Source: Flavonifractor sp. An92
GTDB lineage: Bacteria > Bacillota > Clostridia > Oscillospirales > Oscillospiraceae
NCBI RefSeq assembly: GCF_002159175.1
Contig: NZ_NFGZ01000001.1
Span: 186,001-250,000 of the forward strand
Length of the DNA stretch: 64,000 bases
Direction of reading: 5' to 3'
The first letter of the stretch is position 1. Each line of letters begins with the position of its first letter. This document shows positions 20,401 through 28,155 of the stretch, one piece after another. The translations under genes and the position numbers were made by a program. The notes below the pieces were generated by a model that ran no database searches, was not told where the DNA came from, and worked only from the letters and a program-made list of their open reading frames with translations.

Positions 20401-23142
20401 GTAGTCCCTGGCAATACACAGCCACAGGTTGAAGGTGTAGGTCAGATTCTCGCTGTCGCCGCTCTTTCCGCTCTTGGAAAGCTCCACATACAGCGTGCGG
20501 GGGCCGTCCTCACCCTCAAAGGTATGTGCGTAGTAGCGGTTGGAAAAATAGGGCCGGAAGCTCTCTTCTGCCAGAGCCTCCTGAGTCTCGGCCCAGCGCA
20601 GATAGCCGTACGCGCCCATGTTGACGCCCTCGATCCGCACCTCCTCGGCGTGCATGACGGGGTCGCCGCTGTCATCACCCCAGGCGTCATCCTCATCGTT
20701 CAGGGTAATGATGGGGCTGGTCTCCGCCTGCACGGTGACATCGGTGTTGCCCAGAATCTTGCCGTCCATATAGACCCGCAGCTCATAGCTTCCCGCGGGA
20801 CGGCCGGCAAAGACGCCCTTGTTGAAAAACAGGTACTGGGTACTGCCGTCCGCCTCGCCCTGGAGCGTCATGGGGAAGCCCTCCGGAGTCAGGCAGGTGT
20901 AGCCGCTGTACAGCTTTCCGGTGTATTCAGCGTCCACGGGCAGACATTCGCCCATCAGATACCCGTTGGCCGCCCCGTCCGATCCATACAGGCGCGGACT
21001 GGTTGTCTCATTTTGGTTGATGGTGATGTTCCTCACAAGCTGACTGCCGTCGAGATATACCGTATAGGTTCCGGCGGTGACCGGCTTGTCCAGGGTGAGG
21101 GTCAGATCATACCGATGGCTTTCGCTGTTCCACTGGACGGTATAGCTTGCGACGGCAAAGGTGTCCATGCCGTTGGAGAGAGTGATGGACTTGACCGCCT
21201 CCAGATCAGCTCGTTCGATGTTCTTGAAGGATCTGCTGTCTACATAGAGCTGGCCCGCCACAGTATTCTGACCCGACTTCATGCCGTACCAGTCAAAATA
21301 CACATGGTTGCTGCTGCTCAGGTTCAGCGGGACCTTGTCCGCCGTATAGGTGAAGGCCTTGTCGTCGATAGGAGCTTCGGCGCCGCTGCTGTCCCGGAAC
21401 ACAAGGGCATAGGCCGTGCCGGGTGTCAGCTTCCCGAAGTCCCCGGCGGTGAAGGTGTGGGCATAGACCAGCATGTCCTGAACTCCGCTGGGCTGGCCGG
21501 TGATGATCGGGCTGGTCAGCACGTCGGTATCGCCGTTTTTGAAGACGAACCGGCCGGTACCGCTGGAATTGAGGACCTCCGTGTAAATTGGGAACTCGCC
21601 CAGGTTGGTCCACATGGTGTAAGCGCCAAAGTCTACCATGGGAGCGCTGGTTATGAGCCACAATCCATCCGTCGTGTAGACTGTATCGAACTGGACGCCG
21701 TTGAGGTAGAGATAATAGGTTCTCCGGTTGGTCAGGCTGCCGGTGATCTGCAGGGTGCCGGTGATGACGCCCTGCTCTCCCTTTGACTCGGTCTGCGTCA
21801 GCGTATCACAGCGGCCCAGTACGGTTCCGTTGCCGTCCCGCAGCTCCAGCACGTCTCCGCTCCCCTTGTAGAAGGAGCAGCCGTTGTAGTACTCCAGCCG
21901 GAACGCCAGGTTCTTAGCGGTGGGGTTCATGACGGTGGGATAAAAATAGACCGTCTCCTGGCGGAGGTTGGCGTAGGGGTTGGAGAAGCTTTCCGTTGTA
22001 GCGAGGTACTCCTCCTCCCCGTCTGCATAGACCTTTACCCACAAAAGGCTCTCGTAGCCCGTCATGGGCACCACCATGCCCCCGGTTGTCAGCTGCAGCT
22101 CCACCGTCTGGGTATCGCTTTCCGCCGTGAAGGTCTGGTCGGCATACAGATTTTTTCCCTGGGAGTCATTGCTGACCGTGACGTGATAGCCGGTGTCCGC
22201 CGTCAGATACCCAAGGTCTACCTCCACCCTGGCAGTCTGGGGATCCAGGACCCGGAAGCCCTCAGCGGAGGCCCTGGGGGCGGAGGCGCTGCTGGACGCG
22301 GCTCCTACGCCGTCCACCATCACCTTATCGCCGGTGTAGCGGATGGCCAGGCTGTACCTCGGGCCGCTCTGGATACTCTGCCCCTCGACCACCTTCATCT
22401 GGGCATACAGATACCACATACGGCTCTCGTAATTGGCAGTGATGTCCCGGTATGTGCCCGTGGACTGGGCCACCACGGTATCTCCGTCCATGAGGGAGAA
22501 GGTCAGGCCCTCCAGCTCCTCCTCCCGCTCGAATCCATAGACCGTCAGCCGGAGATCCAGCTCCTGGGCGCCGGTATACAGCTTGTCGAGGTAGGCATCG
22601 GAAATCAGCAGCGCCCCGTCGCCCACGATCTCCATGGTGCCGGTGCAGGGATAGGTCACATTTCCAGCCACCAGCTGGAGGGTGTAGCTTCCCGCCGGCA
22701 GCTCCGCAGCGTTATCAAACCGCGCCCCGGAAATGTAATAGTGCCCCGTTTCAGAATCGGGGTAATAGCTGGAGAGCGCCCCGCTGGAGGCCACCGCCGT
22801 GCCCTCCTCATCCAGCAGCTGAAGAATGCCGTTGGATTCCGGCTTCTCCGTCACATAGGATTCACCGTCAGGGGTTTTGATGAAGGCTCTTCCGTTGTAG
22901 GAAATAACCGTGCTGCCCGCATAGACATACTCGGCTCCTTCCTTGTTTTCCACCAGTCCAAAGGTGGAGATTCCGCCCGCGCCCTGGGGCGCAGGGGCCT
23001 CCTCCCCCTCCTCGATGACCGGCAGGAACACTGTCTGCCCGGCTTCCGGCAGCGCCGCCGCCAGCGCCTGGGCGGGCAGCAGGCTCAGCAGCAGGCACAC
23101 GCTCAGCAGCGCGGCCCAAAGCCTTGTCTGTATTCGTCTCAT
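14455..23142 (-). CDS. giant S-layer-homology surface protein
   Basis: About 2895 residues. A Sec signal peptide (1-28: basic start, then LLSVCLLLSLLPAQALA) leads into a long stalk of Ig/FN3-like beta repeats: a fibronectin type III module about 1207-1296, a carboxypeptidase-regulatory-like module about 1409-1476, seven Cys-rich repeats of the TCTExG...CTRC type about 1822-2084, a Big_2-like module (DIATVDSKGIVTI), an MBG-like module (ITANDHTITYGQ), two InlB-repeat-like stretches, and three SLH domains from about 2719 to the end (FTDVPADAYYAEAVKWAV...). It should be exported and held on cell-wall polymers by the SLH triplet. The start at 23142 has AGGAG 7 bases upstream; an ATG at 23166 is less well placed. 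An adhesin or structural role is inference. Confidence 0.93.
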   Translation of the reverse strand: MRRIQTRLWAALLSVCLLLSLLPAQALAAALPEAGQTVFLPVIEEGEEAPAPQGAGGISTFGLVENKEGAEYVYAGSTVISYNGRAFIKTPDGESYVTEKPESNGILQLLDEEGTAVASSGALSSYYPDSETGHYYISGARFDNAAELPAGSYTLQLVAGNVTYPCTGTMEIVGDGALLISDAYLDKLYTGAQELDLRLTVYGFEREEELEGLTFSLMDGDTVVAQSTGTYRDITANYESRMWYLYAQMKVVEGQSIQSGPRYSLAIRYTGDKVMVDGVGAASSSASAPRASAEGFRVLDPQTARVEVDLGYLTADTGYHVTVSNDSQGKNLYADQTFTAESDTQTVELQLTTGGMVVPMTGYESLLWVKVYADGEEEYLATTESFSNPYANLRQETVYFYPTVMNPTAKNLAFRLEYYNGCSFYKGSGDVLELRDGNGTVLGRCDTLTQTESKGEQGVITGTLQITGSLTNRRTYYLYLNGVQFDTVYTTDGLWLITSAPMVDFGAYTMWTNLGEFPIYTEVLNSSGTGRFVFKNGDTDVLTSPIITGQPSGVQDMLVYAHTFTAGDFGKLTPGTAYALVFRDSSGAEAPIDDKAFTYTADKVPLNLSSSNHVYFDWYGMKSGQNTVAGQLYVDSRSFKNIERADLEAVKSITLSNGMDTFAVASYTVQWNSESHRYDLTLTLDKPVTAGTYTVYLDGSQLVRNITINQNETTSPRLYGSDGAANGYLMGECLPVDAEYTGKLYSGYTCLTPEGFPMTLQGEADGSTQYLFFNKGVFAGRPAGSYELRVYMDGKILGNTDVTVQAETSPIITLNDEDDAWGDDSGDPVMHAEEVRIEGVNMGAYGYLRWAETQEALAEESFRPYFSNRYYAHTFEGEDGPRTLYVELSKSGKSGDSENLTYTFNLWLCIARDYDVRVPESVQGVQSADSQYTITATTSLPATKLWVSFYDADGRHASQQMGYVGPTEDGRYEFSLTFNPRSDFWDSQSYDGSFSYENTQSIRVFAVDMSNEYHDNEAYRGVVMGEPVERILVFGNPDHVILPQFGGDSVLINRTDYTLFGYASPNSSVTVSETDKLPVTAETNEYGYFRAELTGLTERTHTLTVADDSGAVGSRTVYLTVDTTPPTVSDVTFAFLEDNAAVLHWTCSDKDVDYFQIYKNDVPLGKAQADSTSYNVAASADDGNRFTIEAVDLAGNKSQKTVSTADQEPPTAPEELTVTGRTTTTVALSWTAGTDNMGVAGYNVFVDGKQAQELTGDATTCTVTGLRQNTSYTFTVQTRDKAGNTSDSSPSAVTKTATLSIADDLKSSYTVLGDGVTLSIPLTVTAVSDVEEYTPTLQQVTLQYQTGGETPGIWQNGDLTVDYSGDRATVTWAAPVDTNHLPVQYNVRLGITDSEGVHVTGQTRAVELVEGRVTFRVEDSNTAGTISGATVALYQDGVLKASATTDERGVAKLDVPDGTYSVMVLADGYQPRRIPNLAISENKKAFTIPMSTEDILQVETTVKEMTDDDMVAAGIDPNAPGNRHVFESTVILDFVEVKYYYNDDGQVVKGDPAPFEGGVLYPAAKDIFLIVPSRVTWLKEMFDVQLLVTNSSAMETVKDCTATLNLPAGLSLADMIEGQQSVTVELGDIAPSGAAVHHWYVRGDAKGDYTLSGTVTGTRTFEDIEEPMEVGFTTKDPVSVLAGDAMQMTITAEKNAVTGEPYRMRYELRNVSGKSLYNVNFEVFGGTFRQAYTIDEVLAAYDLKGPFQPDAGIGALKNGFTLSAQEFKPTEVLAGTFTITFAEGLELPNGIEYMLKQVFLFTGAGSTTEIPVEVILVDSLDDAHTHEYDKGVVTKAATCTEKGVMTYTCTAEGCKDTLTVEIPALGHNMGEWTVTKAAACTETGTAESRCTRCDYTESMTLGVVGHSFSEEWTTDVEPTCTEAGSKSHHCTRCDVKTDVTEIPATGHTSTESDCTKDDICAVCHEVIRKAGQHVWGEADVTKEATCTEAGSQTLTCISCGAQENQEIPALGHDFRDSVTAPTCTEQGYTTHTCSRCDDSYVDTYVEALGHDWGEWEITKPATETEDGSRTRTCKRCGETETETISKWPKQELEWPFNIGETVTYTYGTPDFWAEATNSSKDGGAVTYTSSNPDIATVDSKGIVTIRNAGTTVITATAAAVPDQYAKTEIHFTLVVKKASLTITANDHTITYGQAPANGGYAASGFVKCEDESVLEGTAVYTCAYQQFGKAGAYPISVSGLTARNYDIQFVSGNLTVQKAADYTITLGNLEQSMAGLGPVSVSITPQDSTAKFTVEYLVNDAWTTALPAEAGEYGVRAALFSSDNLIPSEAKTAEGTLVIRKGAFVDTGDGNVSVDVAVDGDKAEVTLPDGALDEILSNAGGDTAIDLGNLTGVKDVTLPGDLLDGLAKGDGSLAIGSEDASISMSDPVLDTIADAITGPDDKVTLHMSEVQPEDMSEAQKAALASLPDEPAIVDLSLTVTHADGSNTTLSELNGSVEITIPYTIPAGMEGKTAVACYISADGYITYIRARFENSAITFTTNHFSHYAAFVSEKPAVIVTDGSGSGLYEVGATVTIIADSKSGYRFDHWEIVSGGVSLADETSAETSFGMPGENVELRAVYTKVSTGGGGGGSGAASYEITVVSTEHGTIAVEPQKAAKGETVALIVKPDQGYRLDTLTVTDQGGKEVPVTEKNGKYTFTMPASKVTVKATFLQSEQPGETVFTDVPADAYYAEAVKWAVSEGITAGTDAATFSPDMACTRAQVVTFLWRAAGSPVENRGSMSFTDVPEDAYYAEAVRWAVSHGITAGTGDAMFSPDAVCTRGQIATLLYRAKGLDTPSGKANPFHDVVEGSYYYDAVLWAVENSITAGTSATTFGPDEICTRAQIVTFLFRAMGK

Positions 23143-23185
23143 AACCGTTCTCCTCTCTTTCGGCATACCGCCGATGGTGTCCCTC

Positions 23186-23214
23186 CATTTAGCACGGAAT
23201 CAAGGGCCTGTCAA
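23186..23214 (-). promoter_or_regulatory. promoter of the SLH protein gene
   Basis: Read on the minus strand: TTGACA (23214-23209), 17-base spacer, TAAATG (23191-23186). It mirrors the divergent MATE promoter. Confidence 0.6.
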
Positions 23215-23277
23215 CGATGTAGGATTTAACCGCCGCGAAATTTTACGGTGTTTTTTACTTGGTTAAAAGTTACTTCG

Positions 23278-23306
23278 TTGACAGACCGTTTCCCACGTGG
23301 TACGTT
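23278..23306 (+). promoter_or_regulatory. promoter of the MATE/STAND operon
   Basis: TTGACA, 17-base spacer, TACGTT. A GTG at 23297 lies inside this promoter, which argues against it as the MATE start codon and supports the GTG at 23327. Confidence 0.65.
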
Positions 23307-23326
23307 TTCCAAAAAGGGGGAGTTCT

Positions 23327-24649
23327 GTGGATTTTACCGGAGCCTATTGTCCCAAAACCTTCGCCCGGTTCCTGATCCCGCTGATGGCGGCGGAGCTGTT
23401 CCAGCAGATCTACGGTCTCATCAACACCGCCGTGGTCAGCCACGCTCTGGACGATACGGCTCTGGCGGTGATGGGGGCCTGCGGCGGCCTGCTGGCCGTC
23501 CGGGGCAGAGTGCTGGCCGGGATGTTCTACGGGTTTGGCATCTGCCTGGGCACGGCTGTGGGCAGCGGGGATCCCAGACGGCTCCCCGCCGCCTTTTCCG
23601 CCGCCCTGCGGTATACGCTGATCCTGTCCGCCCTGGGACTGCTGGCCGCGCTGGGGGTAGAGGGGCTGATGGCGCTGGGTAATGTCCCGCCCCAGCTGCG
23701 GGGCGCGGCGTCCTCCTATCTGATTCTCTCCTTTGCAGGAGCGGGGGCCACCGCCGTCAAGCTGCTGCTGATGGTACTGCTCCAGGCGGTGGGAGACACG
23801 GGCTATTTCAGCGCTCTGGCCGTTTTCGGGGCGGTGACCAACACGGCGCTGGTGATGCTGTTCATCGGTATTTGGAAGGGGGATGTGGCCTGCGCGGCCA
23901 TGGCCACGGTGCTGACCAATGCCCTGCTGGCTCTGCTTCTGCTGCGGTATGTGCGCCGGAAATGGCCCCGGCTGCTCCGGACCGTGGCCGCCCGTGAGAT
24001 CCCAGGTCCGGTGTGGCGGGGGCTGCTGGAAAACGGCGGCGCCAAAACCGCCTACTTTTTCCTCAGCGCACTGGGCGCCCTGGTGCTCCAACGGGCGGTG
24101 AACACCCTGTCTCCCCGGCTGATCGCCGCCCAGGCCATCGCCCTGTCCCTGCAAACCGCCCTCATCGCGCCCTTGGGAGAGCTGGGTACCGCCTCCGGCG
24201 TGATCACCGGCCAGAACGTGGGCGCGGGCCGCTTGGAAAATATCCTGCCCTATCACCGGCGGCTGGTCCGTCTCTTCGTGATTTTGGGTGTGGGGGCCAT
24301 CGCCGTGGTCTGGCTGGCGGGGCGGCCCCTGGTGGGGCTGGTAGCCGGACTGGAACAGCCGCCCGAGGTCTCCGAAGCCGCCCTTTGGTGGCTTCGCCTC
24401 ACGGTGCTGGCATTCCCGGTGAGCTTTGCCATTCTCTACCGCAACGCCCTGCAAGCCCTGGGACAGTACGGCGGTGTGGTGGCGCTGGGCGGTATGGAGG
24501 TGCTGTGCAGCGCCGCATCTGCCCTGCTCTTCGTCCCGGCCTTTGGCTATCTGGGCGGGGCGCTGGGCGTGGTGCTGAGTTGGGGAGCCTCTGCCCTTCT
24601 GGGCAGCGCGCTGTTTCGCCTTGCTCTGAAAGGGGGCGGCCGGAGATGA
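23327..24649 (+). CDS. MATE-family multidrug/solute antiporter
   Basis: 440 residues from the GTG at 23327, which has AGGGGGAG 4 bases upstream. There are about 12 membrane helices in two MATE halves (N-terminal KTFARFLIPLMAAELFQQIYGLINTAVVSHAL; second half with ITGQNVGAGR). Members exchange Na+ or H+ for cationic drugs or metabolites. It is the first gene of an operon: its TGA overlaps the ATG of the STAND ATPase by 4 bases (ATGA). A MATE exporter translationally coupled to a STAND ATPase is an unusual pairing. Confidence 0.9.
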   Translation: MDFTGAYCPKTFARFLIPLMAAELFQQIYGLINTAVVSHALDDTALAVMGACGGLLAVRGRVLAGMFYGFGICLGTAVGSGDPRRLPAAFSAALRYTLILSALGLLAALGVEGLMALGNVPPQLRGAASSYLILSFAGAGATAVKLLLMVLLQAVGDTGYFSALAVFGAVTNTALVMLFIGIWKGDVACAAMATVLTNALLALLLLRYVRRKWPRLLRTVAAREIPGPVWRGLLENGGAKTAYFFLSALGALVLQRAVNTLSPRLIAAQAIALSLQTALIAPLGELGTASGVITGQNVGAGRLENILPYHRRLVRLFVILGVGAIAVVWLAGRPLVGLVAGLEQPPEVSEAALWWLRLTVLAFPVSFAILYRNALQALGQYGGVVALGGMEVLCSAASALLFVPAFGYLGGALGVVLSWGASALLGSALFRLALKGGGRR

Positions 24650-26754
24650 ACACGGATACAGTCCGGCCTAAGGGCTTGAGCACGGAACATCTGCTGACAC
24701 CCCAGGAGGGGCTGGCCCTGGGGCTGGACCGGGAACTGGTCTGGAGCTGGAACCAGATCGTGCTTCAATGCCGGTATCCCGACACTCCTCCGGGGTTTTC
24801 CGGCCCGGAGGAGCAGCAGCGGGCCGTAGCCCTCTGGGAGGCACAGTACACCGCCTATCGAAAGTCCCACGAGTATACGCTCTGTCCCAAGCCCATCCTC
24901 CCGCCGGAGCAGTTTGTGGGCCGCGCGGAAGAGCTGGCGGACCTCCACCGACAGCTCAGCGGCGAGAGCGGTCCCGGCAAAGTGCTGCTGCACGGCATGG
25001 GCGGCCTGGGCAAGACCACCCTGGCCCGGGCCTACGCCACCCGGTTTGCCAGAGCCTACGACGCGGTGCTGTGGCTGAACGTCCGCCAGGATCTGACCCA
25101 CACCTTTTGTGACGACGGGGAGCTGACCATCGAAAATCTCTCCTGGAATTCCGGGCAGTACGCCGATCAGGCCCAGTATTTCCGTCAGAAGTGGAAGGTG
25201 TTCACCGGGCTTCTGGAACATCGGCGGGTACTGCTGATCCTGGATGACGTGAACCAACTGAAAGACCGGCTCTTTCCTCTGCTGTGGCAGCTGCCCTGCG
25301 CCCTGCTGATGACCGGGCGGGTGTGCGGTGCGGACTGGCCGGTGGCGGCCCATTGCCTCTCCCCGTTGGACCGCGGGTCCTGGACGGATTTTTACCGCTG
25401 TTACCGGACGGAACCACTGGCGACCGAGGAACTCCAGCGCCTGGATGCGTTCTGTGTCGGCGTGGAGGGCAATCCCCTTTTGATGCGCCTGGCCGTGTGC
25501 AGCCCGGAGCAGCCTCCGGCGCTTGTGGCCGGAAACGCCGACCTGACCCGCTACTTTATCCGCAGAACCCTGCTGAGCCAGACCGATCTCCGGGCCCTGC
25601 GCTGTCTGGCGCTCCTGCCGGCGAGCGGCATGGAGACCGGGCGCTTTCTCCGGGCCGCCGGGCTAAGAGCGGCGGTACTGGAACGGCTTTGCGCCATGTC
25701 GCTGGTGTGGGTCCGACCCCAAGATGGGGAATCCCAGTGCGGGCTCCACCCGGTGATCGCGGAGAGCGTCCGGCACTGCTATCCTCCTACCCCGGAAAAC
25801 TGCCGCCGCTTTCTCCGGGGGATGCAGGCAGAATACGCCCACCTCTGGGACGAGCCCTATGGGGCGGTGATCAAAGCCGTGCCCATCTGCTTTTCGCTGC
25901 TGAACGCCTGGCCCACACCCCGGGCCTGGCTGGCGGACAGCTACGATACCTTTGCCACCGTTTTGTGGATCGGCGGATATTTTGGGAAATCCCTGCAATT
26001 TATGCTCCGGCTCTACCGGAGCTGCGAGGAGCACTATGGGCCGGTGCATCAGGTCACCGGCAGCATCGCCATGCGGGTGGGGGCGGTCTATCACAACAGC
26101 ATGCAGTTTTCCAGTGCCAAAACGTGGTATCAAAAGGCACTGGACATCCTGCGTACCTGCAAGCCCTGCAATGTTCTCTACTTCTACCGGCTTGCCCAGG
26201 CAGCCCATAAACTGTGCCGCAATGACCGCCATGAGGGCCGCTATGCTTCGGCGGCAGCCTACTGCCAGGAGGCTTTGGAGGCCTTTGAACGGTATGTGGA
26301 CGTGGTCGGTGAGCTTCCCCTTCCGCACCGAAAAACCGGCTATTTCCTGCGTTTGGAGCAGACCAAGCTGCTGGCCTGTCAGAACCGACACCAACAGGCG
26401 CTGGAGGTGTGCCTTCAGCTGCGGGAGGAGTTCCAGTCGGAGCCCTTCCAGGAGCAGCAGCATTTCGTTGTAGAGCTGGATCTTCTGCGCGCAGAGATCC
26501 TGCTCAGACAGGGCGCGGCATTGGAGGCCATGGAGCTGGCCCGGAACTGTACGGCACTTACCCGGTCCATGCGGGGAGAGAATGCCAAGGAGACCTTGAG
26601 CTGTCAGGAGGTTCTGGCGGATTCCTGGGCAGCGGCCGGAGCGGCGGAAAACGCCCGGACACTGTACCGCGAAATTCTGCGGAAACTGGGCCGGTATTAT
26701 CCCCGCCAGACACAGTGGTATGAAGCAATTCGGAATAAGGAGACAGCCCTTTGA
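24646..26754 (+). CDS. STAND (NB-ARC) ATPase with C-terminal TPR-like repeats
   Basis: 702 residues. The N-terminal 85 residues have no recognisable effector domain. The NTPase core has Walker A GMGGLGKTT (117-125), Walker B VLLILDD (195-201), a sensor-type Arg in LMTGR (225), and a GxP-like motif GNPLLM (275-280). A winged-helix region follows (about 310-350), then helical TPR-like repeats (about 420-700). STAND proteins are ligand-gated oligomerising switches in regulation, cell death and phage defence. The start overlaps the MATE stop, and the next gene begins 14 bases after its stop. With no toxic domain, output through the HTH protein is a plausible inference. Confidence 0.88.
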   Translation: MNTDTVRPKGLSTEHLLTPQEGLALGLDRELVWSWNQIVLQCRYPDTPPGFSGPEEQQRAVALWEAQYTAYRKSHEYTLCPKPILPPEQFVGRAEELADLHRQLSGESGPGKVLLHGMGGLGKTTLARAYATRFARAYDAVLWLNVRQDLTHTFCDDGELTIENLSWNSGQYADQAQYFRQKWKVFTGLLEHRRVLLILDDVNQLKDRLFPLLWQLPCALLMTGRVCGADWPVAAHCLSPLDRGSWTDFYRCYRTEPLATEELQRLDAFCVGVEGNPLLMRLAVCSPEQPPALVAGNADLTRYFIRRTLLSQTDLRALRCLALLPASGMETGRFLRAAGLRAAVLERLCAMSLVWVRPQDGESQCGLHPVIAESVRHCYPPTPENCRRFLRGMQAEYAHLWDEPYGAVIKAVPICFSLLNAWPTPRAWLADSYDTFATVLWIGGYFGKSLQFMLRLYRSCEEHYGPVHQVTGSIAMRVGAVYHNSMQFSSAKTWYQKALDILRTCKPCNVLYFYRLAQAAHKLCRNDRHEGRYASAAAYCQEALEAFERYVDVVGELPLPHRKTGYFLRLEQTKLLACQNRHQQALEVCLQLREEFQSEPFQEQQHFVVELDLLRAEILLRQGAALEAMELARNCTALTRSMRGENAKETLSCQEVLADSWAAAGAAENARTLYREILRKLGRYYPRQTQWYEAIRNKETAL

Positions 26755-26768
26755 GGGGGGAAGTCAGA

Positions 26769-27731
26769 ATGGAACCGCTCGAAATAGATACTCAGAACTG
26801 GTTGGAAGAGACCCTGGCTCTCTGCACGGAGTTCGGATGGGAGTCCCGGGAGCGGCTCTGGATCCGGGAGCGGTTTGAAGCGGTCGCCCAGTCGCAGAAT
26901 CTGAGCGGGCGGGGCATGCTGGACCGCTTGATCTTTGAGCGGCTCTACGGACGCCCGCCGGAAAAAAGCACTGAGCAGCTGACCATCCGATACTGGCGCA
27001 CCGGACAACACAAGCCCCAGAGCCGGGAGCAGTGCCTGGCGCTGGGGCAGGCACTTGGACTGGACACGGCAGACACAGATGTTCTCCTGCGGGGCTACTA
27101 CGACAGCGCCGACCGGGTGTTTACCGCCGGCGATGAGGAGGACCCGGTGTACCACTGGCGCAGAAGATATTTGGAGCAACTGGAAACGCAATATCTGGCC
27201 ATAATCCATCCGCTGACCCTGGAACGCCGGAAGATCCCATGGGAAAAATCCGGGGAATATCTGCGCCACTGCTATGTCCAGGAGGCCCGTCAGTATGTGG
27301 ATACCAAAAACAAATTGGATGAGACCAGCCACCTCAACAGCGCCAACTATGTCAACGAGTTTCAGCGCCTTCGCTTTCTGCGGGGGGAGATCCCGCGAAA
27401 AACGATGCTGCGCCACCTGTTTTTGCTCTCTGTCCCTTTCGTCTCCCGGTCCGTCCTCGACCAAGGCCTGGAAACGCTGGGATATCTCCCACTGGATGCA
27501 CAGCATGAGAGCCGGTTCGGTGAGCGGACCGATCTTCTGGTCCTGCGTCTCTTGGAGCGGTATCAGCAGGAGTGTGCGGGAAGGGCGCCTGACTGCTGTC
27601 ACACATGGCTCCGCCAAACCTGCCGGACCCTGGACGCCTTTCTGCTGCGCTGCGGACACCCGGAACTGCGCTTTCTCCACTTCAAAACTCTGGATGGTGA
27701 AAAGAAAAAAGCGCGGCAAGAGACGCGCTGA
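26769..27731 (+). CDS. HTH (XRE-like) protein, partner of the STAND ATPase
   Basis: 320 residues from the ATG at 26769, preceded by GAGGGGGGAAG. Residues about 20-110 resemble an XRE-type HTH unit followed by the typical continuation (IRYWRTGQHKPQSREQCLAL, then ALGLDTADTDVLLRGYY). The remaining 200 residues are helical, polar, with no membrane segment and no known motif. It is the last gene of the MATE-STAND operon, with a strong terminator 12 bases after the stop. DNA binding is likely but not certain, and its target is unknown. Confidence 0.7.
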   Translation: MEPLEIDTQNWLEETLALCTEFGWESRERLWIRERFEAVAQSQNLSGRGMLDRLIFERLYGRPPEKSTEQLTIRYWRTGQHKPQSREQCLALGQALGLDTADTDVLLRGYYDSADRVFTAGDEEDPVYHWRRRYLEQLETQYLAIIHPLTLERRKIPWEKSGEYLRHCYVQEARQYVDTKNKLDETSHLNSANYVNEFQRLRFLRGEIPRKTMLRHLFLLSVPFVSRSVLDQGLETLGYLPLDAQHESRFGERTDLLVLRLLERYQQECAGRAPDCCHTWLRQTCRTLDAFLLRCGHPELRFLHFKTLDGEKKKARQETR

Positions 27732-27742
27732 ACCTACCTCAA

Positions 27743-27784
27743 AAACACAGAGGAGGGCGCCTTACGGCGCTCTCCTCTGTGTTT
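27743..27784. terminator. bidirectional terminator after the STAND operon
   Basis: A 19-bp stem (AAACACAGAGGAGGGCGCC / GGCGCTCTCCTCTGTGTTT, one G-T pair) with loop TTAC separates convergent genes. The right arm reaches the stop codon of the next gene. Confidence 0.9.
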
Positions 27785-28151
27785 AATCCGAAAACCCGAT
27801 CTCCAGCTTCTCTTTTGGCTGGCCGATGTACTGCCGGGACTCCTGGAGCCGCCGCTCCAGTTCCGCGATTTCTTCCTCGATCTGCCGGCGGTCTTTGGCC
27901 CGGTTCGTCCGCAAAAAGGAGTGGTATCGTTCCTGCAGTGTCTCCGCCCTGGGCGGAAAGGTGATGACTGTGTCCCCGACCTGGTTCCCCTCCAGCTCGT
28001 TCCGGCAGATCTCATCGTCCATGACCGCCATATAGAGCGCAGATCGGGTGAACTCCCGGAGCGGCATCCGGATCGTCCAGCACCAGCCGACGGCGCAGCC
28101 AACTACCGCCGCCACACAGCCCAGGGCCGCAATTTTGTGACCTGTTTTCAT
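27783..28151 (-). CDS. small membrane-anchored protein of unknown function
   Basis: 122 residues. One N-terminal hydrophobic helix (about 7-25) is preceded by a short basic segment, then a polar domain ending in a charged coiled-coil-like helix (about 75-110: KDRRQIEEEIAELERRLQES). It is probably a type II anchored or lipid-facing protein. It begins 4 bases after the YcxB-like gene, so the two form an operon. No family is recognised. Confidence 0.75.
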   Translation of the reverse strand: MKTGHKIAALGCVAAVVGCAVGWCWTIRMPLREFTRSALYMAVMDDEICRNELEGNQVGDTVITFPPRAETLQERYHSFLRTNRAKDRRQIEEEIAELERRLQESRQYIGQPKEKLEIGFSD

Positions 28152-28155
28152 CTCG

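Noticed and set aside
14428-21786. 2452-codon open frame on the plus strand opposite the SLH protein gene
   Set aside because: It is the antisense shadow of a codon-biased GC-rich gene. It has no RBS, no signal peptide and no family motifs, while the minus-strand frame has a signal peptide, beta modules and SLH domains.
24013-24645. N-terminal extension of the STAND ATPase to 913 residues
   Set aside because: The extra 211 codons overlap the MATE gene out of frame and are Gly/Pro/Arg-rich shadow sequence. The ATG at 24646 is coupled to the MATE stop.
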